Origin: Paenibacillus plantarum
Lineage (GTDB): Bacteria; Bacillota; Bacilli; Paenibacillales; NBRC-103111
Direction of reading: 5' to 3'
Length of the DNA stretch: 64,000 nucleotides
Assembly (NCBI RefSeq): GCF_013141695.1
Contig: NZ_WHNY01000092.1
Location: 1-64,000 of the forward strand
The position numbers and the translations under genes were made by a program. Shown one piece after another: positions 34,315-43,550 of the stretch (the first letter of the stretch is position 1; every line of letters begins with the position of its first letter). The notes below the pieces were generated by a model. It ran no database searches. It was given only the letters and a program-made list of their open reading frames with translations, and was not told the DNA's origin.

Positions 34315-35157
34315 TTATTTGCGGCTGTATAACAATGGATTCAGCTCAGAAGCAGCTAGCTCCCCAGGCTTCAAGCCAGGAAACCACCTTTTCAAATCAC
34401 TCTCACGTGCTTTACTATCCGGTTCTGCAATCCGCAATCCATCTGCATAATAAATGACGGTCATGACTTTGCGCATCGTATCCGTCGGATTTCCAGGCGC
34501 GCTGTGCAGTGTCCAACCCGCATGGAACGTCGCATCCCCGGCTGCCATCGCACCATGAGACTTGGTCTCGAACCCTTTCCCCTCGATATAGCCTGCCAGC
34601 GTACGATGGGATTCATCGGAGATAACCATCTTATTAATGTATCCCATCAGATGCGATTCGGAAGCAAACGTCATCGACCCCACTTCCTCCGAGATCGGCA
34701 CAAGCGGCATCCACATTGTAATCGTCTTATCCGTATCAAGCGGCCAATAAATTTGATCTTGATGCCAAGGGGTATGACCGCCGTGCGGTTCCTTAAACAA
34801 CGCTTGATCATGATACATACGAACGCCATCAACGCCCATTAAGTCAGCGGCAATTTTGGCAAAGCGCTTAGCAAACACGAAACGCCCAATCGCTTCACTT
34901 TGTTCCCATAAATTCGAAATTTGGATAAACGCCTTCCCATACGTATCACGTTGATCCAGAGGTTTATCTTGGTTGTTCAACGTTTTCACCAAGTCGGAGA
35001 TAATCGGTTCATAGATATTGATCTCGGCTTCGTTCGCTACTCCGCGAAGAACGATATGGCCATCTCGCTGATAGCTTTCCTGCTGCTCTTGCGACAACGC
35101 GTAACTGTCTTCTAACAATGGCAATGCGTGGACTTGATTCGCCTCTAGATTACTCAT
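34315..35157 (-). CDS. Phytanoyl-CoA dioxygenase (PhyH) family Fe(II)/2-oxoglutarate enzyme
   Basis: PhyH proteins hydroxylate small molecules using Fe(II), 2-oxoglutarate and oxygen. The metal-binding H-x-D lies in HTPWHQDQIYWPLD and the distal His in FHAGWTLHSAPGN, followed by a candidate Arg for 2-oxoglutarate. Length 280 is normal. GAGGTG precedes the ATG. Part of this gene (34921-35012) and its upstream flank recur as a decayed fragment at 55671-55795, beside a divergent AraC gene, so the original partner regulator may be that one. The substrate is unknown. Confidence 0.88.
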   Translation of the reverse strand: MSNLEANQVHALPLLEDSYALSQEQQESYQRDGHIVLRGVANEAEINIYEPIISDLVKTLNNQDKPLDQRDTYGKAFIQISNLWEQSEAIGRFVFAKRFAKIAADLMGVDGVRMYHDQALFKEPHGGHTPWHQDQIYWPLDTDKTITMWMPLVPISEEVGSMTFASESHLMGYINKMVISDESHRTLAGYIEGKGFETKSHGAMAAGDATFHAGWTLHSAPGNPTDTMRKVMTVIYYADGLRIAEPDSKARESDLKRWFPGLKPGELAASELNPLLYSRK

Positions 35158-35268
35158 ACGCTATGCACCTCAATTTGTCTATTTATAGCTTAATTATAGG
35201 ATCCTCGTCCCTAATAATCTTTGTCAAACAAGGTTATTCATTTGTCAAAAACAACTGGATTTCAGACA

Positions 35269-37008
35269 CTAGTCCTCTTGATATTCCCTATAAGCACCGA
35301 ATTCAAATAAATCGTCCTCACCTAACGAAGAAGGCACCTCTCGGCTTGGATCACCCAGCCCCTCCATTATGCGAAGCCAGAGCTTCGTGCGTGCATAGCG
35401 TTGATGAACCAATTGGAAGACGGTGCACTGAAGCAATTGTTTCGCTTCCTCGAATTCCCCTTGATCCACCAATAATGCTGCGCGCCGCTCCACTAACCAT
35501 TCATCCTGCAACGCACTCGTTTGAGCTAGCCAATATGCCCGCTCCTCAAGAGTTTCCGCTCCAATACCAGCTAAGGTCACATCTCTTTCAAACGTCACTT
35601 GTGGATGTAAAGCGAATGCCCGTGAACGGATTCTCCGGTAACATGCAGCAGCTTTGAATAAATCTCCTATATTTCGCCGATATAACCGAGCCGCCAGCGC
35701 CAATGCCCTGTCTTCTCCCGAAGCTTCAAGCTCCGTGAGTGCCTCGGCAATCCGGTCTTTCCCTGCATACCATGCACCTAATTGCATTTTCCATGAGGTG
35801 TATTGGTCTGGTTGAACCGTTGCTGCCCAACGAAGCGCCTCCTCCAACTCTTCATAGCCAGATAGGGCCCATCGATTATCGTCTATACCAGGAGGAAGAG
35901 GAAGAAGCTCCGACTTCTGCTTACTGTAAGCCTCCACGACCCACTCCCATAGCTCCGATTCATGTGGGCGAGCAAAACCGAATAAGGGGATTTGCTCTTG
36001 AGCTGGCAGGTCAACAACAGGAACCGGCAACGAATGAATGTCTAACCGTCGATCCGTCGGAATCCAAAACTCCACATGGACATGTGAAGCTCCAGGGTCC
36101 AGCCTGTTCTTAATCGATTGATCCATAATGGGTCCTGCTTGCATCTCTAAACACTGCTCCCCATTTTTCGTGTATTGGGTAATCCACTTTTCATGTTTGC
36201 CAGTGCCATCCGACCATAATTTAATGCCAGGCGTTATCCGTTGGTCTGCGACATGGAATAAACCGCTTCCGATGCTTGGTGTATATACACCAAAGGCCTG
36301 ACAGTCCGGCTCGCGCCAGAAAAAACCGATCATCCGATCAATCTCCTCCTGCTTTCTAGGTCCCTCTACAGCCCAATCGATCGTTTTCATCTCATCGCCA
36401 TGTGAAAGCACCGGTCCATTTGGAAACCAGAATTCAGTGTCCGCATGAGCGGGTACTCCTGCATTGGACCATGACATCCAGGGATGCGGCTCGGACGTGG
36501 GATTATAGAAATAGGTTCGTTGTGTCAAGAAATCATCGTCTTCCCCCAGTGAATACTCAACGGTCCACTGCATCCCAAAACGAGCTTCCCGCTCCCCGCA
36601 CCAAATGAATAACCTATTGACTGTTGCTAAGGTTTGAAAGTGAACAGGCACGATCTGCACCGGTGAATGGGATATCGGGAAGCTAACCTCAATCCCCCCG
36701 CCAATAAAAAAATGTCTGGGAAGTATCCGTATGGGTCGGATCACAGGAATTGAATAAAGCGCCTCCTTGCCTGAAGCTTTATGGATTAAGGAATACACCT
36801 TGCCTCCCAGATCAGGACAAACAGTTACCTTTATTCGATCATTCTCCATGGTAAGGAACTGATACGTTTTGATGATAGGGCGGCGGCTCGTCTCTGCATA
36901 ACTCTCATAAGGATAAACCCCGTCCGGATCTTGTGCGGTTGGAATAGGTCCAGCACTCACCATAGGGTGTGTTAGTAATACATCCGTAAATGCTCGAATC
37001 TCCAGCAT
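35269..37008 (-). CDS. DUF5107 protein with TPR-like C terminus
   Basis: The N-terminal 330 residues form a galactose mutarotase-like beta-sandwich: ENDRIKVTVCPDLGGKVYSL, then FFIGGGIEVSFPISHSPVQI, with PWMSWSNAGVPAH. This is DUF5107. The C-terminal part (about 380-560) is helical and repeats like tetratricopeptides (ALRWAATVQPDQYTSWKMQL). There is no signal peptide, so it is cytoplasmic. It may act on or bind sugars as mutarotase relatives do. It is near the end of the long minus-strand cluster, 48 bases after the preceding gene. Confidence 0.8.
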   Translation of the reverse strand: MLEIRAFTDVLLTHPMVSAGPIPTAQDPDGVYPYESYAETSRRPIIKTYQFLTMENDRIKVTVCPDLGGKVYSLIHKASGKEALYSIPVIRPIRILPRHFFIGGGIEVSFPISHSPVQIVPVHFQTLATVNRLFIWCGEREARFGMQWTVEYSLGEDDDFLTQRTYFYNPTSEPHPWMSWSNAGVPAHADTEFWFPNGPVLSHGDEMKTIDWAVEGPRKQEEIDRMIGFFWREPDCQAFGVYTPSIGSGLFHVADQRITPGIKLWSDGTGKHEKWITQYTKNGEQCLEMQAGPIMDQSIKNRLDPGASHVHVEFWIPTDRRLDIHSLPVPVVDLPAQEQIPLFGFARPHESELWEWVVEAYSKQKSELLPLPPGIDDNRWALSGYEELEEALRWAATVQPDQYTSWKMQLGAWYAGKDRIAEALTELEASGEDRALALAARLYRRNIGDLFKAAACYRRIRSRAFALHPQVTFERDVTLAGIGAETLEERAYWLAQTSALQDEWLVERRAALLVDQGEFEEAKQLLQCTVFQLVHQRYARTKLWLRIMEGLGDPSREVPSSLGEDDLFEFGAYREYQED

Positions 37009-37056
37009 GCGACGATCCCCCTCCCTTGCAGATTTTTTTCAATACTGTCCATTCTA

Positions 37057-38496
37057 CTAAGACCATAACCCCAAATAAGGTACTGAAGCTACCGATGACA
37101 GCTGTATATCTTGTTCCGTAAACTCGCCCTTCCGTAAGAAAATACCCTCATCCGTCTTCACGAATACTGGCCGATTCGCGAAGTTAAAATGGCTGGGCAG
37201 CTTACGCTCCCCGCCGACCCAGCTCATATCGCGGCCAAACCGCGGTTCATCCTTGTGCCCCAGCAGCTGATAGACATCCATGGACTGGTAGTCCGTAATC
37301 GTCCAATGACGATTATGCTCCATCCATATGCAGCGGTCTCCAAGCAGGATTGAGATTTGATTGTATGGTTGGTTCATGTCGCGCCAAACGTCTTCATCTG
37401 CCCCATGGCGGGCGACTAAATATAATAAATCATGACTGTGCCAGGCGCTGCTCGGGGCTACGTCCGCTTCATTGTGCCAACCTGTAGCGGAAGCAAAATA
37501 CCCCCGAGGGTTCTGATATTTCGCATAAGTGCGATCACATTTCTTTAGGAAGGCAGTGAGCTCTGCATCCTCCTGTTTTGCCAAGTACTGATGTATACCA
37601 AATAAGGACATGCCCATGCCGGCAATCAGCATGGGTTCATTGATTTTGACCCAACTGCTCCCGGAATGATAATAGACGCGGTGCAGTCGAATTTGTCCTT
37701 TACTGTCATACCAAGCTGAACGTGCCAAATGGCGGCATAGGGCACCAGCTTGCTCCAAGTATTTCTTTTGCCCATACATCTCATAGGCCAATACAAGTGG
37801 CGCAATCAGAAGCCCGTAATATTCTGCAGGCTCTGTGCTTGAAGCATCCCCTGCATACCTGTAAGAAGCCGTACAATTTTGATCCGGAAGTCCGATAAAA
37901 TGAAAATCCTTTATCATCCTATCCAGTTGACGTTGAAGTTCTGCCCCCCACCGCTGATCATCGAAAACCTTCACGTATAGGAGCTTACCCCATAAACGGG
38001 CATATTCCTGATTGCTGATCGCTCTACCATTCGTATACATGATGCCAAAAGGATAATGCCTGTCACAGGCATCCATAGTAGCGGACATGCTGCTGCGTAT
38101 TCGCTGCATATAGGCTTCGGGAAGCCAATCTTTCGCATACCAGGCTGTCAATCCAAGAGAAACGTTAGGCATCATATTATGAATTAATCCGACCGAAAGA
38201 CTCTCACCCATTTGGAAGCCGATATGTGCATATTGACCATCCATTTGAAAAGATTCCGTTTGAAACTGTATGAGACGCAGCAAGGTATCTTCCAGTTCTG
38301 AATCCGGTTTCTGCTGCAGCATTAATGCTAAGGAGGGGAGCAGCGGACTAGCCCATGTGCTGTGACCGCATGTGAAATCACTCCATCTATACGGATTCGA
38401 GCCCCATACGGAATGATTATGAAACCCGTAAATCGCTCCATGATCCTGAACCCACGATAATAACCAATTCGCTAACGCACCTGCATGGGGTTTCAT
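37057..38496 (-). CDS. Uncharacterised glycan-related protein, probable (alpha/alpha) barrel
   Basis: About 479 residues without signal peptide. Repeated helical segments (SVGLIHNMMPNVSLGLTAWY, EYYGLLIAPLVLAYEMYGQK) suggest an alpha/alpha toroid as in unsaturated glycosyl hydrolases, heparinases or lyases. The C terminus becomes beta-rich (DRCIWMEHNRHWTITDYQ). The pattern SSAWHSHDLLYLVARHGADE is well placed for an active site, but I cannot name a family. The start MKPHAG has AGGAGG 7 bases upstream and lies 14 bases after the beta-helix gene. Confidence 0.6.
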   Translation of the reverse strand: MKPHAGALANWLLSWVQDHGAIYGFHNHSVWGSNPYRWSDFTCGHSTWASPLLPSLALMLQQKPDSELEDTLLRLIQFQTESFQMDGQYAHIGFQMGESLSVGLIHNMMPNVSLGLTAWYAKDWLPEAYMQRIRSSMSATMDACDRHYPFGIMYTNGRAISNQEYARLWGKLLYVKVFDDQRWGAELQRQLDRMIKDFHFIGLPDQNCTASYRYAGDASSTEPAEYYGLLIAPLVLAYEMYGQKKYLEQAGALCRHLARSAWYDSKGQIRLHRVYYHSGSSWVKINEPMLIAGMGMSLFGIHQYLAKQEDAELTAFLKKCDRTYAKYQNPRGYFASATGWHNEADVAPSSAWHSHDLLYLVARHGADEDVWRDMNQPYNQISILLGDRCIWMEHNRHWTITDYQSMDVYQLLGHKDEPRFGRDMSWVGGERKLPSHFNFANRPVFVKTDEGIFLRKGEFTEQDIQLSSVASVPYLGLWS

Positions 38497-38510
38497 TATC
38501 GCACCTCCTC

Positions 38511-41207
38511 TCAGATTTGCTGCGGTTTGATCCATAAACCGCAATCATCTACATAAATATTGTGTCCTGGCAGCCCCATAACGGTTTGCCCTCCAAGATT
38601 CTCTATAGCTACTGTTGCAGATGTCCTACCCTCACCCGTCGTGAAATACAGCTCGGACATCGTGCTTTCCCAATTCCAGCGGTTCACGGTAAGTTGTACC
38701 TCTTCCGCATCATGTCCACTAACAGACATCCGGGCTGTGGCGGCACGAAACGAATTATGAATCACCAGATTATGAACCAAACACTGTCCTTCCCCTGAAA
38801 AAACCAAATACACATCATGTACGCCTCCAATGAGGCTGAGCGGTGTACCGAAGTAATTCCAAGTCGCATTATAATCCGTCTTTTGAACTACGGCTCCAAT
38901 CAATTCGCCATTTAATCGATCGATCCTGACCTCAATCGTAACAGGGCCAATCATCTTATTTAACCCGATGGAAAGGACGTCATATTTACCTAGAGAACCG
39001 AAATCAATGTCCGAAAACTTTAACCACTCCTCCGATTTCCACGGGCCGACATATCGGACATCACGGTATATAGCCCAATTGCCATCTGGCTCCTTATCCC
39101 ACAATCCGCTAGAGGACCGTTCCGAATGCTCTGTCGCCAATCGGTACTCACCTCCGGATTTGATACCCGCATAAAACATATAAGTCGTATTTGGCTTTAA
39201 TCCCTCAATGAATTGCTCGATACGATCTCCCGTATGAAGGACAGCAGCATATTTGTTGCTGCGAACTACTGACGGGTATGCCCCATTCCTGCTGTAATCC
39301 CATGCACACTCGAACACAATGCGGGGTGAGCCCGTGGCCTTCCTCCAAGGAGCCAATGCACCCGTTTCGAAGCCACCATTACGGATTCGGCTTTCATGAT
39401 CCAATGCGATGACCTTCCCTCCGGTTTCCTTGGACTCCTGCCTACTTCCGAAATCATGTCCAGGAATCCAACCTTCTCCGCCCCATTCATATGCGCCCAC
39501 ATCCGGAGCTTCGCCTGTATGATTATCCGTCACGCCAGCTACAAAAGTCCCCTTTCCGATGACAGGTGATTCCGGACGAAGTCTGAAATCACCACGCTCT
39601 GCATCCACGAAGCACGGCTCGACATCAAATCGGTTATGTGACACCACACTGTGGTTACCCCATCGGCGAATTTCTCCATCTGCAAAAAGATTGTTCGCCA
39701 TATGCGTACCGTACATATCATCGAAACAGAAGACCGAAGAATCCGCTATCGCCTTGCGGTAAAACGTATTGTTATAAATGAGTGTTCGTTGAATGGGACG
39801 ATTGAGCACCATGCCCCGTTCGGGAATGTTCCAAATCACGTTGCGAAAAAAGCTTACACCACTCGTCCAAGCATCCATGTAAAAACCAAAGCTAAGATGG
39901 TCAGATAGATTGTCATGCAGCCAATTATGATGAATTTGTGTGTTGTCAAAGTCATGGTTAAACAGATAAATCATGCCTGAATCCTTAGTTAGCGCATTTG
40001 CAAAGGACACATCACAATATTCAATGACGGAACGCGCAAATACACCGGATATGGAAGTCCGGCCTCCCCTCGTTATGGTGCAGCGGCTTACTTTATGCTC
40101 AGAGCCTGTCAACCAGATCATGCTCGCATAGGATGCTTCAAAGTTGCCGTCATGAATATAGCAATTCATTACTGCATTCCGTTCATCCGAAACATAAACG
40201 CCGATCCCTTCAAAATGGGAAATTTCACAATCGCGGATTAGATTATCCGATCCGCCAAGTTCAATGCCATGGGTCCGACCGTAAATCGTCTGACGGTACC
40301 CGAACGAACGATCTAGCCCATACATACGAGATTTCCGTATTTGACAGTGGCTCGCACCTTTCGTCGTCATCGATGCGCCTCGACAATCCACCCCGATAAT
40401 CTGAATATGCTGCTTATTCCTCAAATCAAACGCGTAGTCACGGCGCTTTGCCTCGACGGTATGGCTGGATGGATGCCCCCCGCCTGGAGCAATGATATAT
40501 AGCATCCTTTCGTCAGCATTGTAATACCACTCTTTTTCCGTATCCAACGCTTGCAATGTTCTTGTAATAAAATATAGGTTACCTGGCTGCGTACGGTAAT
40601 GCTCTGCGGAGCTGACCCACTGATCATGATACAAAGTGCCGGCTTCGAAGCCTGTCACCCTTGCCGTTGACATAAAGTAGCTCACTCCGTTCACGCAAGC
40701 CACCATAGCTCCATCCCAGTGCCCGTCAGGAAATGCCTTCAAATCCTCATCATACAGCGTGTAGGTTGGGTATTCATTAGTAGCTGCATCCACAACTGCA
40801 TACTGCGACTTATCCAGTCGGTCTTTCAGACTCGGCCATTGTGCTTCCATGCCAAGTTCCTCATCGAAGAAAACCAGATTTCCGCTGCCATCAAGTAGAT
40901 CCCACGTCACTTTCCCTTTATAAACTGAGCCTTTATGAGGCATCCATTCCGTTATCTCATCGCAGCCACTCACTACAACCCGTTCTCTCTGAAAAGCTTC
41001 GAAACGGATAGGTGCGCCATCCTTGCCGCTATTCGTCGGAATGATCGTTTCCCGATAAGTACCCTCCCGAATGTAACAAGTATCCCCTGCTTCCATCCTC
41101 TGAGCTGCTTGGCTGATCGTGCGAAATGGACTCTGCTCCGTGATTCCGTCATTGCTGTCATCGCCATTTATAGCAACGTAATAGTGGTTTCCCTTCATTT
41201 CTTCCAT
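38511..41207 (-). CDS. Cytoplasmic right-handed parallel beta-helix protein
   Basis: 898 residues. It begins YYVAINGDDSNDGITEQSPF, the DUF1565-type start of many beta-helix glycan enzymes, followed by Asn/His-rich rungs (about 260-560; DCEISHFEGIGVYVSDERNA, NTQIHHNWLHDNLSDHLSFG) and two beta-sandwich segments that may bind carbohydrate. There is no signal peptide, unlike most such proteins. GGAGG precedes the ATG. Probable lyase or glycosidase acting on imported oligosaccharide; candidate catalytic Asp residues cannot be assigned safely. Confidence 0.7.
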   Translation of the reverse strand: MEEMKGNHYYVAINGDDSNDGITEQSPFRTISQAAQRMEAGDTCYIREGTYRETIIPTNSGKDGAPIRFEAFQRERVVVSGCDEITEWMPHKGSVYKGKVTWDLLDGSGNLVFFDEELGMEAQWPSLKDRLDKSQYAVVDAATNEYPTYTLYDEDLKAFPDGHWDGAMVACVNGVSYFMSTARVTGFEAGTLYHDQWVSSAEHYRTQPGNLYFITRTLQALDTEKEWYYNADERMLYIIAPGGGHPSSHTVEAKRRDYAFDLRNKQHIQIIGVDCRGASMTTKGASHCQIRKSRMYGLDRSFGYRQTIYGRTHGIELGGSDNLIRDCEISHFEGIGVYVSDERNAVMNCYIHDGNFEASYASMIWLTGSEHKVSRCTITRGGRTSISGVFARSVIEYCDVSFANALTKDSGMIYLFNHDFDNTQIHHNWLHDNLSDHLSFGFYMDAWTSGVSFFRNVIWNIPERGMVLNRPIQRTLIYNNTFYRKAIADSSVFCFDDMYGTHMANNLFADGEIRRWGNHSVVSHNRFDVEPCFVDAERGDFRLRPESPVIGKGTFVAGVTDNHTGEAPDVGAYEWGGEGWIPGHDFGSRQESKETGGKVIALDHESRIRNGGFETGALAPWRKATGSPRIVFECAWDYSRNGAYPSVVRSNKYAAVLHTGDRIEQFIEGLKPNTTYMFYAGIKSGGEYRLATEHSERSSSGLWDKEPDGNWAIYRDVRYVGPWKSEEWLKFSDIDFGSLGKYDVLSIGLNKMIGPVTIEVRIDRLNGELIGAVVQKTDYNATWNYFGTPLSLIGGVHDVYLVFSGEGQCLVHNLVIHNSFRAATARMSVSGHDAEEVQLTVNRWNWESTMSELYFTTGEGRTSATVAIENLGGQTVMGLPGHNIYVDDCGLWIKPQQI

Positions 41208-41224
41208 ATTTCCCCCTCCTCTCC

Positions 41225-42127
41225 TTACATTAATTTCTTCCCTTGAAATAAGGATAGGACCCTAGCTACATGTTCAGATAATAAGCCTACCCCATCACAA
41301 TAAGCAGCGTTTCTCGTTAATGAATCCACCGAAGTCGTACCTGTAAGCGTCACCGCAATATCAGGACATGAAAGACTAAATCTCATTGCAGGCTCTACTA
41401 GCCCATTGGGTTCGTTCTTATGCAGAAAATCCAGCTCATTCTTCCGCTTCATCGCTTCTTCCAGCAAAGCCGGATACTTAGCAAGAAATGGCGCCGGCCG
41501 ATCCGTCAAAATGCCCATTCCGAGCGGGCTCCCATGAATGACGCCGATATTCATCTCTCTTGCCAAAGGCAGCAGTACATCCTTGGCGGTATAGTCCACC
41601 AGCGTATACCTTCCGAAGGTTTGAATTGTATCGATAAGGCCATCCTGCACAAATGGAATTAGACGCTCAATATTTCCTGCATTTACCCCGATTGCACGAA
41701 CAATCCCATCCTTTTTTAGCTTTAAGAATGCAGCCACAGTACCTTCCATTGCAGCTTCATAACTGACCGACTCCAGCTCGTGCAGCTGAATTAAATCAAT
41801 ATAATCCGTTTGCAGCCGTTTCAGGCTCTCTTCCACCGATTTCATGGTATTCTCATACGTATACGGCACTCCGCGCACCACCGCTTTGGTCGCTAAAATG
41901 ACTTGGTTTCGTTTCCCTTTCAGCCCCTGACCGATTCTCCTTTCACTTTCCCCTTGCCCATATAACGGTGCTGTATCTATAAAATTAATACCCAAATCAA
42001 GAGCGGCATCAATGACCCGAAATGCCTGTTCATCCGTCGTATCTCCAAAATCGCCACCAAGCGGGGCCCCTCCAAGTCCTAACTTGGATACGCGGAAGTT
42101 CGTTTTACCTAATAGGGAATATTCCAT
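41225..42127 (-). CDS. Aldo/keto reductase, L-fucose/galactose dehydrogenase-like
   Basis: It begins MEYSLLGKTNFRVSKLGLGG, with APLGGDFG next, as in D-threo-aldose (L-fucose) 1-dehydrogenases and galactose dehydrogenases. The catalytic tetrad is Asp51, Tyr56, Lys81 and His116 (NFIDTAPLYG, LATKAV, QLHELES). GGAG stands 8 bases before the ATG. In this operon it would oxidise the free 6-deoxy sugar to its lactone, the first step before the COG3618 lactonase and the acid-sugar dehydratase. The general aldo/keto reductase call is firm; the sugar specificity is inference. Confidence 0.85.
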   Translation of the reverse strand: MEYSLLGKTNFRVSKLGLGGAPLGGDFGDTTDEQAFRVIDAALDLGINFIDTAPLYGQGESERRIGQGLKGKRNQVILATKAVVRGVPYTYENTMKSVEESLKRLQTDYIDLIQLHELESVSYEAAMEGTVAAFLKLKKDGIVRAIGVNAGNIERLIPFVQDGLIDTIQTFGRYTLVDYTAKDVLLPLAREMNIGVIHGSPLGMGILTDRPAPFLAKYPALLEEAMKRKNELDFLHKNEPNGLVEPAMRFSLSCPDIAVTLTGTTSVDSLTRNAAYCDGVGLLSEHVARVLSLFQGKKLM

Positions 42128-42161
42128 GTTCACCACTCCTTGAACGACTGTCATGCTTCCA

Positions 42162-43505
42162 TTAATATTTTGAATAAGACAGTTCAACCGTTGAAAACCC
42201 GCAGAATGCCGGAAAGTTCTTGGCAATTTGCTGACGTTCCTCCAGCGGGACATCCAGATATTCCAAGCGGATTAATCTAGCTCTCTCCGAAAGCTTTTGC
42301 GCGGTAATGAGATCATTCTTTAATGTTTTGAAAAGCTCATGCCCCCATCTTTTTCCAAAATCGACATGCATACGTTCATCCACCATATCAAATTCACAAT
42401 GGATAGCAGAGAGCGCATCTCCAAACTCCCAGAAAGCTTCCGCTGCTTTACGCTTTTTGATAAATGAGCATGGCTCCGCAACCATCGTTAGACTGGCATA
42501 CATATCCGCGTACCAGCTATCCTCAACCTGTTTGCCAGGACCGCTTTTGAAAAATTGAAACTGATCCAATGAATAACCAAGCTGAAGAAGCCTTCTTACC
42601 CCCATCGCAAAATGTCTGGTCTCATCCCACAAATGACGAGCTAAGTCAAAATAAAATGCAAGAGGCATGTTCTGTACTGCGTAGTATAAATAACTTAAAC
42701 TTTCCGCAGCAGACATTTCAGTAGCGTTAATATAATGCATCTGCTGAATGCTGTCCTGAAGAGGAGACATTCCTGGATCGGAGTAAGCTTTCTTGTATTG
42801 ATCTGGCTTGTGCGAGTAGTGCGGAAACCTCGGATCGAGCTTGCCTTCCGCTGGTACAGGTCCTGCTGGCGGAACACCCGGCGCAGGAGGCCACACCTGT
42901 CTACTTGAATAGGCATGCCAAAGATTCGACACATACAATTTCCAGTCTTGGAATATTTGCCGTCGTTGATCGCTTTCAGATGGAACAAATTGAAATTGTT
43001 TTCGCAACGTAGTTAAGAGCTCTTGTTTTTTCATAAGTAAAAGGTCAAGAACATCCATAGTAGGCGCATCCAATATGGTGTCTAAACGAAGGGATAATTC
43101 CTCTATTCGGTCGTACAGATTGCGGACAAAAACGAAATAACTATAGAAAAACGTTTCTGAATTTGGCGCAAGTGATCCACGTTCATACAGTTCTCTTAAG
43201 GCTTGAGGCGATCTCTCCTTGAACCCCAACTTATCTGGAAGTTCCGCGATACGCTCGCTTAATTGCTTGACATGCATGGCATGTAAATAACCAAAGCGGC
43301 CCAGTTGAATTTTTAACTCGTAGTCCTCCAAGGCGGGCATCCAACCAAATGCCAATCTGGATAGTTCGAAGCAGTTCCAAACGAGTTCTTTGAGGAGCTT
43401 AGCTGTATCCTGTGGTCGCAGAAATTGTCCCACCTTGATATCCGAAAAAGAGGTCGATAGAAACTCCTCATGGTCTAACTTTGATTTATCTGGATGATTT
43501 GACAT
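42162..43505 (-). CDS. DUF455-type ferritin-like protein
   Basis: About 447 residues. The C-terminal half contains a ferritin-like four-helix pattern: EMSAAESLSYLYYAVQ, ARHLWDETRHFAMGVR and CEFDMVDERMHVDFGKRWG, giving paired Glu and ExxH ligands for a di-iron site, as in DUF455 (PF04305) proteins. The N-terminal half is helical and charged. A GGAGG site is 8 bases before the ATG. Its place between the dehydratase and aldo/keto reductase genes implies an oxygen- or radical-using step or a metal-storage role, but the function is unknown. Confidence 0.75.
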   Translation of the reverse strand: MSNHPDKSKLDHEEFLSTSFSDIKVGQFLRPQDTAKLLKELVWNCFELSRLAFGWMPALEDYELKIQLGRFGYLHAMHVKQLSERIAELPDKLGFKERSPQALRELYERGSLAPNSETFFYSYFVFVRNLYDRIEELSLRLDTILDAPTMDVLDLLLMKKQELLTTLRKQFQFVPSESDQRRQIFQDWKLYVSNLWHAYSSRQVWPPAPGVPPAGPVPAEGKLDPRFPHYSHKPDQYKKAYSDPGMSPLQDSIQQMHYINATEMSAAESLSYLYYAVQNMPLAFYFDLARHLWDETRHFAMGVRRLLQLGYSLDQFQFFKSGPGKQVEDSWYADMYASLTMVAEPCSFIKKRKAAEAFWEFGDALSAIHCEFDMVDERMHVDFGKRWGHELFKTLKNDLITAQKLSERARLIRLEYLDVPLEERQQIAKNFPAFCGFSTVELSYSKY

Positions 43506-43550
43506 GTGACTCCCTCCCACGAAAAGACATTATTTTCCCCAAGGTCGCCG

